Source of the DNA: Ostreococcus lucimarinus CCE9901
Taxonomy: Eukaryota > Chlorophyta > Mamiellophyceae > Mamiellales > Bathycoccaceae
Direction: 5' to 3'
DNA length: 64,000 nt
NCBI RefSeq assembly: GCF_000092065.1
Contig: NC_009364.1
Span: 1-64,000, forward strand
The position numbers and the translations under genes were made by a program. The notes under the pieces were generated by a model. It was not told where the DNA came from and did not search any database. It was given only the letters and a program-made list of their open reading frames with translations. This document shows positions 18,547-29,469 of the stretch, in pieces (the first letter of the stretch is position 1; each line of letters begins with the position of its first letter).

Positions 18547-21500
18547 ATGCCCGTCGCGAGCGTCGCGCCGTTGCGTACGTCGTTTCGTGGCGTGAACGCG
18601 AACGGGAGCGACGCCACCGGGGAGCGTCGTCGCCTCCTCTCGTTTCGTCGCGCTCCATCGCGCGCGCGCCGCGATGAAGCGGTAAACGCTCGCGTTCGAG
18701 CGAGTGGGACGTCTGTAGAACCGAGTGTGGATGAAGACGATGAAGAAGTCGACGTCACGGTGACGTCTACGTCGGACCGGTTGGAGGCTCTTTTAAACAA
18801 AGCTTCCACGTCGCCGGTGAACGTGCATGACATAGAACAGTTTTACCCGTACGAATTAGATGGATTTCAAGTCGAAGCCACTGAATTATTGCTACGCGGG
18901 TCATCGGTCGTGGTGTCAGCGCCGACGGGGAGCGGGAAAACTTTAGTCGGTGAGACGGCGATTTTAACTGCGCTGGCGCGCGGAGAAAAGGCGATATACA
19001 CGACGCCGTTGAAGGCGTTATCGAATCAAAAGCTCAGAGAGTTTCAAAAGATTTTCGGTAAAAGACGGTGTGGGTTAAAGACTGGTGATGTGGACATCAA
19101 CGGCGATGCTGACGTCATGATTATGACGACAGAAATTTTGAGGAATATGCTCTATTCAAGCGCTGCAGGTGGCCGCGACGACGAGCGACTCGCCGACGTG
19201 AGTATCATCGTTCTCGATGAGGTGCACTATCTCGCAGATAGATCCCGAGGAACAGTGTGGGAAGAAACAATTATTTACTGTCCTTCTCGCATTCAACTTT
19301 TGTGTCTGTCCGCGACAGTCGGTAATCCAGAGGATTTGTCGGGCTGGATTGAGGAAGTTCACGGCGAATGCGAAACCGTCGTGTCAAGTTACAGACCTGT
19401 TCCCCTCACTTGGCAATACAGCATGAAGCCGTCGCGCATGTATCCAGGGTTGGGACCTTTGATGAATTTCAAATCCACGAAAATTCACCACGATCTACGA
19501 CCTTTTACGCGCGAAGGTCTTCAACAAGGATCGTACGGTAACAACGATTGGGCACCGGATGCGCAAAGAGGCGCGAAAGAGTCTGAGCGCGTTCTCAGAA
19601 GGCGCTTCGTGCCTCACGTCGAAACCACGGTACAGCAGCTCATCGCGAGCGATATGATTCCCGCCGTGTGGTTTATTTTTAGTCGTAAAGGTTGCGACCA
19701 ATCTGTCGATTATCTCGTGCAGGCCGGCGGAAATCTCGTGACGAGCAAGGAACGGCGAGAGATTGATGATGCGTTGAAAGAATTTTCGGAGAAGAACAAA
19801 TCTGCTGTGCGAGCAAGCATGGTTGAGCCTCTAAGACGTGGCATAGCGTCACATCACGCCGGGTTGCTTCCAGCGTGGAAAGGTCTAGTAGAGAAATTGT
19901 TTCAGCGAGGACTAATCAAGGTGGTTTTCGCTACGGAAACACTCGCCGCAGGAGTGAACATGCCGGCACGATGTTCCGTGTTAAGTGCGCTTTCCAAGCG
20001 AGATGATCAAGGTCCACGACTACTAACTTCCAATGAGTTCATGCAAATGGCTGGTCGAGCGGGCCGTCGTGGGTTTGACACCGTTGGCCACGTCGTGTGC
20101 TGTCAGTCACCATTTGAGGGCCCGGACGAAGCTTTCGAGCTCGTTCTTGCGCCACCTGAAAACTTGAAGTCGCAATTTTCTATTTCTTACGGTATGGTTT
20201 TGAATTTACTCCAAGGTAGAACGCTCGATCAAGTCAAGGGAATCGTGGAGAGAAGTTTTGGCAACTACCTTGGTGGTAAGGCGCGTTCGATGCGCGAGCG
20301 CGAACTTCTTCGTGTCAATGATCAGATCAGAAAACTGGTGAGCGAGATGGAGACACTCGATGATGATGAAGAAGCCGCGGAGTGGAGACGTTTCGTGAAG
20401 CTGGATGAACGGCTACATGAAGAAAAGCGCTTGCTAAAAATCTTGATTCGGCAATTAGCTGAAATGCGGGCAATTGAAACGCGGGATCAACTACAGTTCG
20501 AGCTCGAACAGACGGGTGCTCCAGTCATCGTTACGATTGATATTGGTGACAACGTTCTCAAACGGCGCAAAGAACGACGATCGGCTACGATCGCTCTATT
20601 TGAAGATGATTCTTTGAAGATGGAGGGTCAAGACTTTGCGGGCGAATGGAGATTGCAAGATATTGGTGGCGACGATGCTCCCGGTTTGGACGAGTTATTC
20701 GGCGATTCCGACGATGAAAGTCAAAACGATGATTTTTTGCAGTCTTTTGACGACGACGACGGTAAGTTCCCCAGAGGTCTCATCACCGCCGCAATCGTCG
20801 AGGCTGTTCCGGCGATGAAAATTGCGGCGACTGCGAGCACAATCGGTAAGCCATATCCGATGGGCGAATTCACCGCCCTAGGAAATGATGGTGTCTGGTA
20901 CCGTTTGTACTCCGATCGAGTAAAATCTATAAGCCTCGGCGCCGATGCGGTGCGCTTGGAAAGTTTTGGCGACATCGGCGTGCCGCCGGCTTCGAGCAGT
21001 CTTCGATGGATCCGCGCGAGCGGCGGAGGTTTGTGGAAGGCGGATGTGTCTAAAAAGACCAAGTTGGTCGCTAATGGGATACCAACTAACTTGAACGACT
21101 TTGAAATGATCGTCGAATCGTCGGATTCGATGGAATTTATCGACGCGCAGAAGTTACAGATTCAAAAGACGCGCGAGGAGATAAACGGCTTGAAAAACAT
21201 CGCCACCTTGCGCCGCGCTGCGAAGCAGCAAAAGCGGGCGGAGACGAAACTGAAAAAGCTAAAAGAAAAACGTGATGGAATTGAAAAACGTATCAAAGAG
21301 TATTCTGCCGCGGGCTGGGACGATTTCTTGAGAGTTGTCGATATTCTTGTCGAGTGCGGCGCGATCGAGAGAGACACCCTAAAATTGTTGGAGTTTGGTG
21401 AGACCTGTGCTGACTTGAGAGGGGAAAATGAATTATGGCTTGGCATGGCTATGTCTTCGCCGAGTATCGAGAATTTGGACGCCGCGACTCTTGCAGGTTT

Positions 21501-21879
21501 TGCAGGGGCGCTCTGTATGGACAACCGTCCGGCTACATGCTACTACGGCGCTTCGCAACACCTCGTCGAAGTGCTTGAAGAGCTCGAACCGGAGATGGGC
21601 GACCTTCAGTACTTGCAACAATCTTCTCGAATCGACATGCCTCTGAGCTTGAGTTTCGAGATCGCGGCGTTGGTAGAGTCATGGGCATCGGGAACGTCGT
21701 GGGACCAGATACGCCGTGATACTTCCTTAGATGAGGGAGACATCGCTAGATTGTTTCGACGAACTGCAGAACTTCTTGCGCAAATTCCGCGCACCGCACA
21801 TCTACCGGAGAGTCTCAAAGCGACTGCAAAGAAGGCGAACGATGTCGTCAATAGACCTCCGATTAGTGATCTTTCTTGA
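18547..21879 (+). CDS. ISE2: Plastid DExH-box RNA helicase, ISE2-like (Ski2 family)
   Basis: Single exon, 1110 residues. In plants ISE2 is a chloroplast RNA helicase needed for plastid RNA processing. The first 55 residues are Arg/Ser-rich and look like a transit peptide; an acidic patch follows. Helicase motifs are clear: Q-like region FYPYELDGFQVEA, Walker A APTGSGKT (near 133), TPLKALSNQK, DEVH box (VLDEVHYLADRSRG, near 222), SATVGNPED, FATETLAAGVNMPA and motif VI MAGRAGRRGFDT. The C-terminal half contains the Ski2-type insertion with basic coiled coil and the DSHCT domain (about 940-1090). It converges on NOP14 with 62 bp between ends. The cytosolic Ski2/Mtr4 alternatives are less likely because of the leader and the shorter, ISE2-like tail. 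Confidence 0.88.
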   Translation: MPVASVAPLRTSFRGVNANGSDATGERRRLLSFRRAPSRARRDEAVNARVRASGTSVEPSVDEDDEEVDVTVTSTSDRLEALLNKASTSPVNVHDIEQFYPYELDGFQVEATELLLRGSSVVVSAPTGSGKTLVGETAILTALARGEKAIYTTPLKALSNQKLREFQKIFGKRRCGLKTGDVDINGDADVMIMTTEILRNMLYSSAAGGRDDERLADVSIIVLDEVHYLADRSRGTVWEETIIYCPSRIQLLCLSATVGNPEDLSGWIEEVHGECETVVSSYRPVPLTWQYSMKPSRMYPGLGPLMNFKSTKIHHDLRPFTREGLQQGSYGNNDWAPDAQRGAKESERVLRRRFVPHVETTVQQLIASDMIPAVWFIFSRKGCDQSVDYLVQAGGNLVTSKERREIDDALKEFSEKNKSAVRASMVEPLRRGIASHHAGLLPAWKGLVEKLFQRGLIKVVFATETLAAGVNMPARCSVLSALSKRDDQGPRLLTSNEFMQMAGRAGRRGFDTVGHVVCCQSPFEGPDEAFELVLAPPENLKSQFSISYGMVLNLLQGRTLDQVKGIVERSFGNYLGGKARSMRERELLRVNDQIRKLVSEMETLDDDEEAAEWRRFVKLDERLHEEKRLLKILIRQLAEMRAIETRDQLQFELEQTGAPVIVTIDIGDNVLKRRKERRSATIALFEDDSLKMEGQDFAGEWRLQDIGGDDAPGLDELFGDSDDESQNDDFLQSFDDDDGKFPRGLITAAIVEAVPAMKIAATASTIGKPYPMGEFTALGNDGVWYRLYSDRVKSISLGADAVRLESFGDIGVPPASSSLRWIRASGGGLWKADVSKKTKLVANGIPTNLNDFEMIVESSDSMEFIDAQKLQIQKTREEINGLKNIATLRRAAKQQKRAETKLKKLKEKRDGIEKRIKEYSAAGWDDFLRVVDILVECGAIERDTLKLLEFGETCADLRGENELWLGMAMSSPSIENLDAATLAGFAGALCMDNRPATCYYGASQHLVEVLEELEPEMGDLQYLQQSSRIDMPLSLSFEIAALVESWASGTSWDQIRRDTSLDEGDIARLFRRTAELLAQIPRTAHLPESLKATAKKANDVVNRPPISDLS

Positions 21880-21941
21880 TCATTATCATTGTTTCTTAGC
21901 ACTTTTGAATCCATGACATAGTGATGTTACAACTGTTTCCT

Positions 21942-24869
21942 CTAGAAGGCTCGTCTCGAGCCTTTCGACACGCGGCGTTTGTTCTTGACAATTTGGCCAC
22001 CTTGTCCTCCAGATTTGAAATCGGCTTCTTGCTTTTCCAAGAATGATAAAATGTCTTTCTGGCGAGCCCCGCGTTCTTCCGCGGCTTGGAACTGTTCCTT
22101 CGAACGAGCATCTGCCATAAATCGATTGTCCTTGCGCAATTCGCGCATGGCGCCGCGAGTTTCTTGTTTGACTTGCTTCTTGAGCTTTCTTGCCTCGGCT
22201 CGTTCGCGATTCGGATCGTAGTCCCGACCTTTTTGATAGCCGTCTTCCTCGTACATGGGATTGAACGTTTTGATTGCCTCCGCCGTCTTGGTGTGGTACG
22301 CCAAAGGCGTTTTGACCGCGCCCACGAGAGCGTCGTCTAACTCCTTGACGAGCTCGTCGCACAACTCTGCTAAACCACCGTTCGACTTTTTCAACGATTT
22401 TCTAAGCGCCTTCACGGAATCACGAACAGGTGAGAGAATCTCAGACGCTGACGCAGTCTTTATCACTGGTTTAGATAGTTGCCTTAAGCAAGAAAGAGCA
22501 GCCCTTAGTGTTGCGGCCGATAACTTCTTCTCTTCGAGTTTTTCGGCGTAAATGCCATCCAACATTTCTGGCAACGTCATGGGTTCCATCGCAGACGTAA
22601 GCGCTGAAGATAACCAGGGTCCGCCAACTTGTTCGACTAGGTGTGTTGACAAACCCGCCGCCCAATTGGTCTTTGATCGCGATGCGCAATGAATCAAAGC
22701 ATTCATGAGAGTGAGGGCTTCAGGAAATATCCTTTCGGCGCCAGTCGAATAAACGCTTGCCATTGTAGAAAGGATGACCGCCAAAGCTGCATCTCTCACT
22801 GATCTGATCGCGCAATGCGCGAGTAAGTTTCCAATATAAAGTGTCGCCGAAGTCATAACTGGGTGTGACTTATCCGTCGTAGGAAAGATGGCGGCGAATA
22901 AAGAAAGGAGCAGAACCGTACGAGAAGGCGGCCATCCCGTCTCCCCGGCACGCAGCGCCTGACGAAGCCGAGTGCTCATCTTTTCTACGCGGGCCTTGGC
23001 TGCGGTTGCAGCGAAAAATGGAACTTGTGTACTCAAGTCTACAATGTGTTTCGATAGAACGTCCAAATGATCTACCGGCAACGGCGCTTGACCGGCTAAA
23101 ATCTCAAACCGTTGTAACAGAAGACCGAGCAAAGTCTGGATTCGCTTTCTATTCTCCGCCGCGAGCGTGGGCGCGTTGCAGGCCCGGATTCGCGTGATGA
23201 TCGTAAACGCATCTTCAGCGTTATGATCACCTAATATAGAATTAAGATCTTCGGCGCTCTCTGGCATGGGGAAAGTGAAGGGGATGTCCGTTCTCGTCGG
23301 CGTAGAAAACTTCTTCTCTTTCGCCGTGGACGCTTCCTTTTGGGAAGATTTGCGCGCTGTGTTCGACGCATCTTCTTTTTCAACGTCTTCCTCGTCTTCA
23401 ATCTCTCGCAAAACATCTGCATGTGCATCTTCTACTTCCTGAGAATCGTCGCTGCCCTCATCGTCGTCGTCTTCATCCTCATCGTCGTCGTCCTCATCGT
23501 CCTCCGAATCCTCAGCCTCGACGCCATCTTGAAGAATACCCAACTTTCGAAGTCGATTCTTACCTTGATCTAATTCTGTATCGACATTTTTTAGCTCAGA
23601 CTTGAGTGACTTGCGCAGACGCGCTGCGTCATCGAGCGCGTCGTCATCTTCTGATTCAGATTCGTCGTCCGACACATCCTCTTCGGAACCCTCGTCCTCG
23701 TTCTCTCCATCGTCATCACTTTCGAGCTGAAAATTCTCGTCCAAATCTTCACCTCCTTCATGCTGCTTGCGATTATTGCCGTGTAATGCGTCGTCTGTTT
23801 CGTCGATGTCACCCTTTTTCACCTTGCGCCTTCGAGCGGCGTATCCTCCCTGAGGGCCGTCGTCGTCGGAACTTTCATCGTCAGAGCCGACGTCGCGCAT
23901 GCGCTTCAACCTCTTGCGTTCGGCTTGCTCTAGCGCGAGCTTTGCTTGCGCCTCAACTTCTTCCTGCGTCTTTGCTCTATCACCCGCCTGACCACGTCTT
24001 TCGAACGCTAAAGTTCGGGCCCACGTGTCGTATTCATCCTTCTGCTCGGGAGCCTTGGTTTGTGCAGCCTTCGCGGCGGTCGGCTTCATGTGCCCGACAG
24101 CTTTTCTCAACGCGCTCGACAATAGTCCACCTTGACTTATCGCCTTAAAATCGGAGTCCAACTTATCCAACATATCTCCATCGTCATCTCGCTGCTTCTG
24201 CTTCTCAGCTTTGTAGAACTTACTCTTGGCTATGAGTTCCTCCATCACATCCTTTTTGCTCTTTCGGCGTTCCGGCGCATCCACATCGTGCTCCCCATCG
24301 CCTCGCTTCAAAGTTGGTTCAAATTCGCCTCCACCGAAATGGAAATTACGCGTGATTTCGTCGTCTAGATTTTCATCGTCTTCCTCGTCCCCGTGCGACG
24401 GTTTCGCGGTTAAATCTCTCTCCCCGAGCGGCTGTCCCAAATGCGTGAGCGTTTTAAAGCCGTCGTCGTCATCGTCTTCATTCAGGGCGAAGGCTTTGGA
24501 TTTCTTATACTGACGCAACCGCGCCTTGGCCAATCTTCCAATATTTTTCTCTTCGACGCTTAAGCCACTGTCGTGTTCACCGAATCGTCGGTCCAAGAAT
24601 GCGTTCGCCTTGCCGTTCGCTTCGTGTTCCACGAGCAGCGTGCGCCGACGTTTTTCAATAGCCTCCGTGCGCGCTTGCAGCACGTTACCTCGCTCGCCCT
24701 TCACCTTGCGACCGAGAATGTCGAATTTTCGTCGATGGCTGACAGTCTCGAACGCGCTCTTCACCGTCACACCGCTCGGGCTGGGACCGCTCGCGTCGCC
24801 ATCGGCGCGGAAAAACTTTCGCTTCGACCCGCTGCCGCCGGGATTGGACGGGCGCTTCTTCTTCGCCAT
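21942..24869 (-). CDS. NOP14: Nucleolar protein NOP14, 40S ribosome assembly
   Basis: 975 residues from ATG 24869 (MAKKKRPSNPGG), the expected start; an upstream in-frame extension of 38 codons is not family-like. NOP14 belongs to the small-subunit processome and is needed for 18S rRNA maturation and 40S export. The basic N-terminus contains the conserved SAFETVSHRRKFDILGRKVKGERGN and FLDRRFGEHDSGLSVEEKNIGRL blocks; the middle (about 360-520) is highly acidic with many Asp/Glu runs; the helical C-terminal half ends in the conserved basic block YQKGRDYDPNRERAEARKL and a final FLEKQEADFKSGGQGG. A near telo-box word (CTAAACCCCA, 25001-25010) lies 130 bp upstream. Confidence 0.94.
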   Translation of the reverse strand: MAKKKRPSNPGGSGSKRKFFRADGDASGPSPSGVTVKSAFETVSHRRKFDILGRKVKGERGNVLQARTEAIEKRRRTLLVEHEANGKANAFLDRRFGEHDSGLSVEEKNIGRLAKARLRQYKKSKAFALNEDDDDDGFKTLTHLGQPLGERDLTAKPSHGDEEDDENLDDEITRNFHFGGGEFEPTLKRGDGEHDVDAPERRKSKKDVMEELIAKSKFYKAEKQKQRDDDGDMLDKLDSDFKAISQGGLLSSALRKAVGHMKPTAAKAAQTKAPEQKDEYDTWARTLAFERRGQAGDRAKTQEEVEAQAKLALEQAERKRLKRMRDVGSDDESSDDDGPQGGYAARRRKVKKGDIDETDDALHGNNRKQHEGGEDLDENFQLESDDDGENEDEGSEEDVSDDESESEDDDALDDAARLRKSLKSELKNVDTELDQGKNRLRKLGILQDGVEAEDSEDDEDDDDEDEDDDDEGSDDSQEVEDAHADVLREIEDEEDVEKEDASNTARKSSQKEASTAKEKKFSTPTRTDIPFTFPMPESAEDLNSILGDHNAEDAFTIITRIRACNAPTLAAENRKRIQTLLGLLLQRFEILAGQAPLPVDHLDVLSKHIVDLSTQVPFFAATAAKARVEKMSTRLRQALRAGETGWPPSRTVLLLSLFAAIFPTTDKSHPVMTSATLYIGNLLAHCAIRSVRDAALAVILSTMASVYSTGAERIFPEALTLMNALIHCASRSKTNWAAGLSTHLVEQVGGPWLSSALTSAMEPMTLPEMLDGIYAEKLEEKKLSAATLRAALSCLRQLSKPVIKTASASEILSPVRDSVKALRKSLKKSNGGLAELCDELVKELDDALVGAVKTPLAYHTKTAEAIKTFNPMYEEDGYQKGRDYDPNRERAEARKLKKQVKQETRGAMRELRKDNRFMADARSKEQFQAAEERGARQKDILSFLEKQEADFKSGGQGGQIVKNKRRVSKGSRRAF

Positions 24870-25190
24870 GTCGCGAAGATGGCGACGCTCGAGAACTCCC
24901 GTCGAGTTTACGAACCAACCCTCGCGCTCGCCTCGTCGAAGTCGCCGTGTGTCGAGGCACACCAGACGAGGCACATTTCGCACCGCCGCCGGCGGCTTTC
25001 CTAAACCCCAACGCGCGCGCCCGGCGACGCCGACGGCGCTCGTTTGGTCGACACGCGCGAACTAAAAAACATCGACACACGCGAATGAATCGATACACGT
25101 TACGATCGTGGCAAATAATGATTATATTAGCACAAAAAGCAATCAATGCGTTGAAGCGAAGCATGGATATTGCCGCGCGACGACGGCAGT
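24870..25190. other. Intergenic, NOP14 promoter and CysRS 3' region
   Basis: No gene is seen in these 321 bp. The part next to NOP14 is GC-rich and holds the telo-box-like word CTAAACCCCA at 25001-25010; the part next to the CysRS stop is AT-richer (25085-25150), as expected for a 3' end. Confidence 0.6.
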
Positions 25191-26875
25191 CTACGTCGCG
25201 TCGATGACTGGAACTGGACGCCACGGCACCGCAGAACCGTCCATGAGACCAACGCCGCGCGCGGAAAGTTCGTCGCGTAAGCGGTCGGACTCCGCAAAGT
25301 CTTTCGCATCGCGCGCCTTATTGCGTTCTTCTATTTTAGCTAAGAGATCGTCCTCAGTCAAGCCCGCGCGGTGCAACGCGCGCGCGCGAAGCTCCGCAAG
25401 AATGACGTTTTCTTCATCCTTGGGCATGCCAACCGCCTCCATTAAACCCTCGACAGTGCTCAACAACGACTGAAGCGCCCCAACACGACCGACTGCTTTC
25501 TTTCCAGCCTTGGTGGTCATGAAATCATTCATTGATTTGAGCGGCGCGGAGAGCGTCGCGATCACTCCGGGCGTGTTCATGTCGTCATTCAAAGCCTCGG
25601 ACACTTGCTTCTCAGCCTCACTCGCGAGCTTCAGCGCATCCGCAACGAGCGGTACCGGCTTTTTAGCTGGCTCTTCCGCCGCGGCATCGCGAAGAATTGC
25701 TCGTACATCGTGAACTGTTTGGTACAAATAGTAAACGCGATCGGAAGCCTCCTCCAGCGCGCGCTGTGTGTAGTTGATGGGCGCTCTGTAGTGCGCGCCA
25801 AGAAGCATGAAACGTAGCACGAACGGATGGTACTTGTCCAACACTTCGCGAATAGTGAAAAAGTTGCCGAGCGACTTGGACATCTTCTCAGAATCCACCT
25901 TGACGAAGCCGTTATGCACCCAGTAACGCACAAACGGATTCTCATCCGCGTGCGCTCCACAACCGCACGCCGCCGAAGACTGCGCCAGCTCGTTTTCGTG
26001 ATGCGGAAAAACTAAGTCTTGGCCTCCACCGTGGATATCAATCGTCGGTCCTAGCATTTTTTCAATCATTGCGCTGCACTCAATGTGCCAGCCCGGTCGT
26101 CCCTCGCCCCACGGACTCGTCCACGTTGGCTCACCCGGTTTTGCAGTCTTCCATAGCGCAAAGTCGGCTGGATTTTTCTTGCGCCCGTCCACGGCCACGC
26201 GCTCACCCGCGCGATTGTCTTCTTGATTTCTCCCTGACAACGCCCCGTATGCGGGCAAGGTGTCGACGGAAAAGTAGACGTCCCCTTCCGTCTCGTACGC
26301 GTTACCTTTGGCGATTAAACGCTCGATGAACGCGATGATGTCATCCACACACTCCGTCGCACGAGGCTCGAGCGTCGGACGCAGGCATCCGAGCGCCGCC
26401 ATGTCTTCGTGGAATGCCTCTATGAATTTATCCGTGAGCGCCTCGCACGTCTCCCCGCTCTCATTTGAGCGCTTGATAATCTTGTCGTCAATGTCGGTGA
26501 AATTTCGGCAATACGTCACGTCGTACCCTAAACGCATCAATTGTCGATATAATACGTCGAACGCGACGTACACGCGCGCGTGACCGATGTGTGAATAGTC
26601 GTACACCGTGACGCCGCACACGTACATTTGCACCTTTTTCCCCGCCGGGTCTCGCGGCGTAAAAATCTCCTTCTTTCGCGTCATCGTGTTCGTGAGCCAA
26701 AGCCTGGAAAGATCTCGTCCTTCGTTTGACGTCTCCACGTCCTCGCTCGCGGTGACGCTCTTCCCATACACCCCTCTCGTCGGCGCGTCGACGCGCACGA
26801 GCGGCGTCCCGTGTCTTCGTCCGGCGTTCGTCCGCGATGGCGTGGACGCGGTGACGACGAGCCCTCTTCTCGCGT

Positions 26876-26911
<36 letters not shown>

Positions 26912-27017
26912 GTATTCTCGCGCGTCCCTGCATCGTTCTGTTCGTGTTCGTCGTCGCCCGTCGCATCCCCATGCGCGTCACCAACGACGACCCTTGCTGC
27001 GAGGCGAGTCGCATCAT
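25191..27017 (-). CDS. Cysteinyl-tRNA synthetase, organellar
   Basis: 608 residues from the ATG at 27017 (a second ATG follows at once). The enzyme charges tRNA-Cys; the leader of about 90 residues rich in Arg, Thr and Ser, including an 11-residue Thr run, suggests plastid and/or mitochondrial import. Class I motifs are clear: VCGVTVYDYSHIGHARVY (HIGH) at about residue 140 and SEKMSKSLGNF (KMSKS) at about 377. Zinc-binding candidates are the Cys in YVCGVTVYD and in WHIECSAM plus FPHHENE. The C-terminal DALR-like helical domain and anticodon-binding tail (KARDAKDFAESDRLRDELSARGV) are complete. The open frame upstream of 27017 runs into the divergent NFU gene and is rejected. Confidence 0.94.
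26878..26911. repeat. (GTC)n microsatellite coding a Thr run in CysRS leader
   Basis: About eleven GTC units, read as ACG codons for Thr on the minus strand inside the presumed transit peptide. Confidence 0.85.
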
Positions 27018-27225
27018 CCTCGACGACGCCCCGCGACGACGCGCTCGGGACGACGACCGCGAACGGACGACCGCGGTGAGGAAATCGAGCGATCGCGTCG
27101 ACGGCGCGTCGGCGTCTGCCGCGGGGCACACGGCGGGTCCTTCACGAGGCGACGGAGACCCGGCCCCCCGCCCCGCCTCGCCCCGCACCGCACAGCGCGA
27201 CGACTGATTGCGGTGACCCACGACG

Positions 27226-27867
27226 ATGTCGCGCGCGTTCTCGTCCACGAAAGCGTCGACGAGCGTGACGAATGCGTCCCGACAACATCGACGAAGACGC
27301 GCGTCGTCGTCGTCGTCGTCGCGTCGTTCGACGCGCGCGCGCGCGTCGTCGCGACGCGCCGTCGAAGCGCGCGCCGCGTCCGAGGGCTCGCTCACGGATA
27401 CTTTGGAACTCACCGCGGATAACATCGAGAGCGTGCTGGACGAAGTGCGACCGTACTTGATCGCGGACGGTGGTGACGTCGAACTCGTCGAAATCGACGG
27501 ACTGTCGGTGAAGCTGAAGCTCAAGGGCGCGTGCGGATCGTGCCCGTCGAGCACGGTGACCATGCGCATGGGGATAGAGAAGCGCTTGTTGGAAAAGATT
27601 CCAGACATCATGGAAGTCATACAGGTGGAGGAAAAGCTCGAGGGATTGGACCTGAACGAAGAAAACGTGGAGGCAACGTTAGACGAGATCCGACCGTACC
27701 TCGCCGGCACGGGCGGGGGAGAACTCGAACTCATCGACATCGAAGAACCCATCGTCAAGGTGCGCCTGACGGGACCGGCGGCCAAGGTGATGACGGTGCG
27801 CGTCGCGGTGACGCAAAAATTACGCGAAAAAATCCCATCCATCGCCGCCGTCCAATTGACGGAATGA
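27226..27867 (+). CDS. NFU-type iron-sulfur scaffold protein, plastid
   Basis: 213 residues, single exon. NFU proteins hold and pass on [4Fe-4S] or [2Fe-2S] clusters; plastid NFU1-3 serve photosystem I and other plastid Fe-S proteins. The first about 58 residues are Ser/Arg/Ala-rich, a transit peptide. Two NFU domains follow: the first (about 65-138) has the cluster-binding CGSC (residues about 103-106, in [14 protein letters not shown]), and the second (about 143-212) has lost the cysteines ([13 protein letters not shown]), the arrangement of plant plastid NFU1-3. The gene is divergent from CysRS with 208 bp between starts. Confidence 0.93.
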   Translation: MSRAFSSTKASTSVTNASRQHRRRRASSSSSSRRSTRARASSRRAVEARAASEGSLTDTLELTADNIESVLDEVRPYLIADGGDVELVEIDGLSVKLKLKGACGSCPSSTVTMRMGIEKRLLEKIPDIMEVIQVEEKLEGLDLNEENVEATLDEIRPYLAGTGGGELELIDIEEPIVKVRLTGPAAKVMTVRVAVTQKLREKIPSIAAVQLTE

Positions 27868-28102
27868 GCGCCGATTTAATCACCTCGGAATTGATTTCAT
27901 ATTAACTTGTAACCAGCGACGACGCTCGAGACGCGCCACCAACCGCCTCACAACTCGGACGACCAAGCGCGCGAGCAGACGACGAACCGTTCGAGCTATC
28001 GAGCGGTGCGATCTGTTCGTCAACACGACCTCGCGTCTCGCCGTTCACGACGCACGAACAACGAGCGCGGAACCATAGAGGGAAGAGTCGTCTTAGGAGG
28101 CG

Positions 28103-29311
28103 ATGAATCAGCCTGATCGAGGCGGTTTAACGCGTCGAAATGTCGGTCATGGCGGTCAAGACGACGAGTATTCGACACCGAGTAAGCGTATGACGAATAT
28201 ACTCAAAGCGTTGGACGCGAATCCGAAATTAAAGGAGGATTACGTGAGCGAATCGACGTCTGGGGTGATCACTACTTTGGTGTGCGCGGCGTTGTGTTTG
28301 ATTTTGTTCTTTGGCGAATTCTTCTCGTACAAGACGACGAAAATCGTGAGCGAATTGAGAGTAAATCCGCTCGGTGTTCATCAAACGGTGCCCAACGCGG
28401 AAAGACTGAAGATTGACGTCGATATTACCTTTCACAGTCTGGCTTGCAATCTCATCACGCTCGACACCTCGGATAAAGCCGGAGAAGAGCACTACGACGT
28501 GCACGATGGTCACATCGAAAAGAGGAGGATAGACAAGCATGGGAAAGTGATTGATGCTGCGTTTACTTCAGAAAAGCCAAACAAACACAAGGAGATTGAG
28601 CAAGCGCTGCAAAAGATGAACGAGACCGACTCCGCACACGCCGCCGACTCTCATGCCATGGAGCACGTGCAGCCGTTCGGTGGTATGTTTGGTCTACAAA
28701 GTTTATTGCAAGAAGTGTTTCCAGAGGGCGTGGAGCATGCGTTTAGAAACGAGAATCAAGAAGGGTGCGAGGTGAAGGGTTACCTTGAAGTGAATCGGGT
28801 ACCGGGACGGTTTTCCATTTCGCCGGGACGTTCGCTCATGATGGGGATGCAAATGGTCAAGCTAAACGTGCAGACGGCATTAAATTTAACGCATACGATT
28901 CACAGGCTGTCATTTGGGGAAAGCTTTCCCGGTTTGGTGAGTCCACTCGACGGAACGCACCGCTCACTTCCGCCGAACGCGGTGCAGCAATATTTTCTTA
29001 ACGTTGTGTCGACGACATTCGAGCCTTTGGGAGAGAACAAAATCATCAGCACTCATCAGTATAGCGTTACTGAAACTTTCACAAGCTCACAGCGATCAAT
29101 TATGGGGACGTCCAACGGCCGTGATCCGGGCGTCATCTTTACTTACGAAATATCGCCGATTCGCGTCGACTTCAAAGAGACTCGCACGTCGTTTGGTGCA
29201 TTCGTCCTGGGTATCTGTTCCGTCATCGGAGGCGTCGTCACTATGGCGGGTATCACGCAAAATGCCGTTGAGTATATTATTTCTAATCGCAAGACCCTCT
29301 TCGCGTCATAG
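28103..29311 (+). CDS. ERGIC/Erv41-Erv46-type COPII vesicle cargo receptor
   Basis: 402 residues, single exon. Erv41/Erv46 and ERGIC2/3 cycle between ER and Golgi and retrieve lumenal proteins. One membrane segment lies near the N-terminus (about residues 51-73, GVITTLVCAALCLILFFGEFF) and one near the C-terminus (about 365-388, FGAFVLGICSVIGGVVTMAGI), flanking a large lumenal domain with the family phrase EGCEVKGYLEVNRVPGRFSI and the conserved SFG...FPGLVSPLDG block. A short Gly/Glu/His-rich insertion is seen at about 165-205. Whether it is closer to ERGIC2 or ERGIC3 is not settled by eye. Confidence 0.87.
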   Translation: MNQPDRGGLTRRNVGHGGQDDEYSTPSKRMTNILKALDANPKLKEDYVSESTSGVITTLVCAALCLILFFGEFFSYKTTKIVSELRVNPLGVHQTVPNAERLKIDVDITFHSLACNLITLDTSDKAGEEHYDVHDGHIEKRRIDKHGKVIDAAFTSEKPNKHKEIEQALQKMNETDSAHAADSHAMEHVQPFGGMFGLQSLLQEVFPEGVEHAFRNENQEGCEVKGYLEVNRVPGRFSISPGRSLMMGMQMVKLNVQTALNLTHTIHRLSFGESFPGLVSPLDGTHRSLPPNAVQQYFLNVVSTTFEPLGENKIISTHQYSVTETFTSSQRSIMGTSNGRDPGVIFTYEISPIRVDFKETRTSFGAFVLGICSVIGGVVTMAGITQNAVEYIISNRKTLFAS

Positions 29312-29469
29312 ACATTAGCAGTTGTAGCGTCCTAGTGTACATCGAGTCACATCAAACCATGAGTTACGTCCTGTAGTCCTCGCGCTCTTCCTCACACTTC
29401 GCCGCAACTACAGATGACCAAAATAAGTATTAGCAATCTTGAATACCTCGTGCGCGCCTTCCTCGGGTG

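Noticed and set aside
27018-27842. N-terminal extension of CysRS by 275 codons
   Set aside because: It is antisense to the NFU coding region and not family-like.
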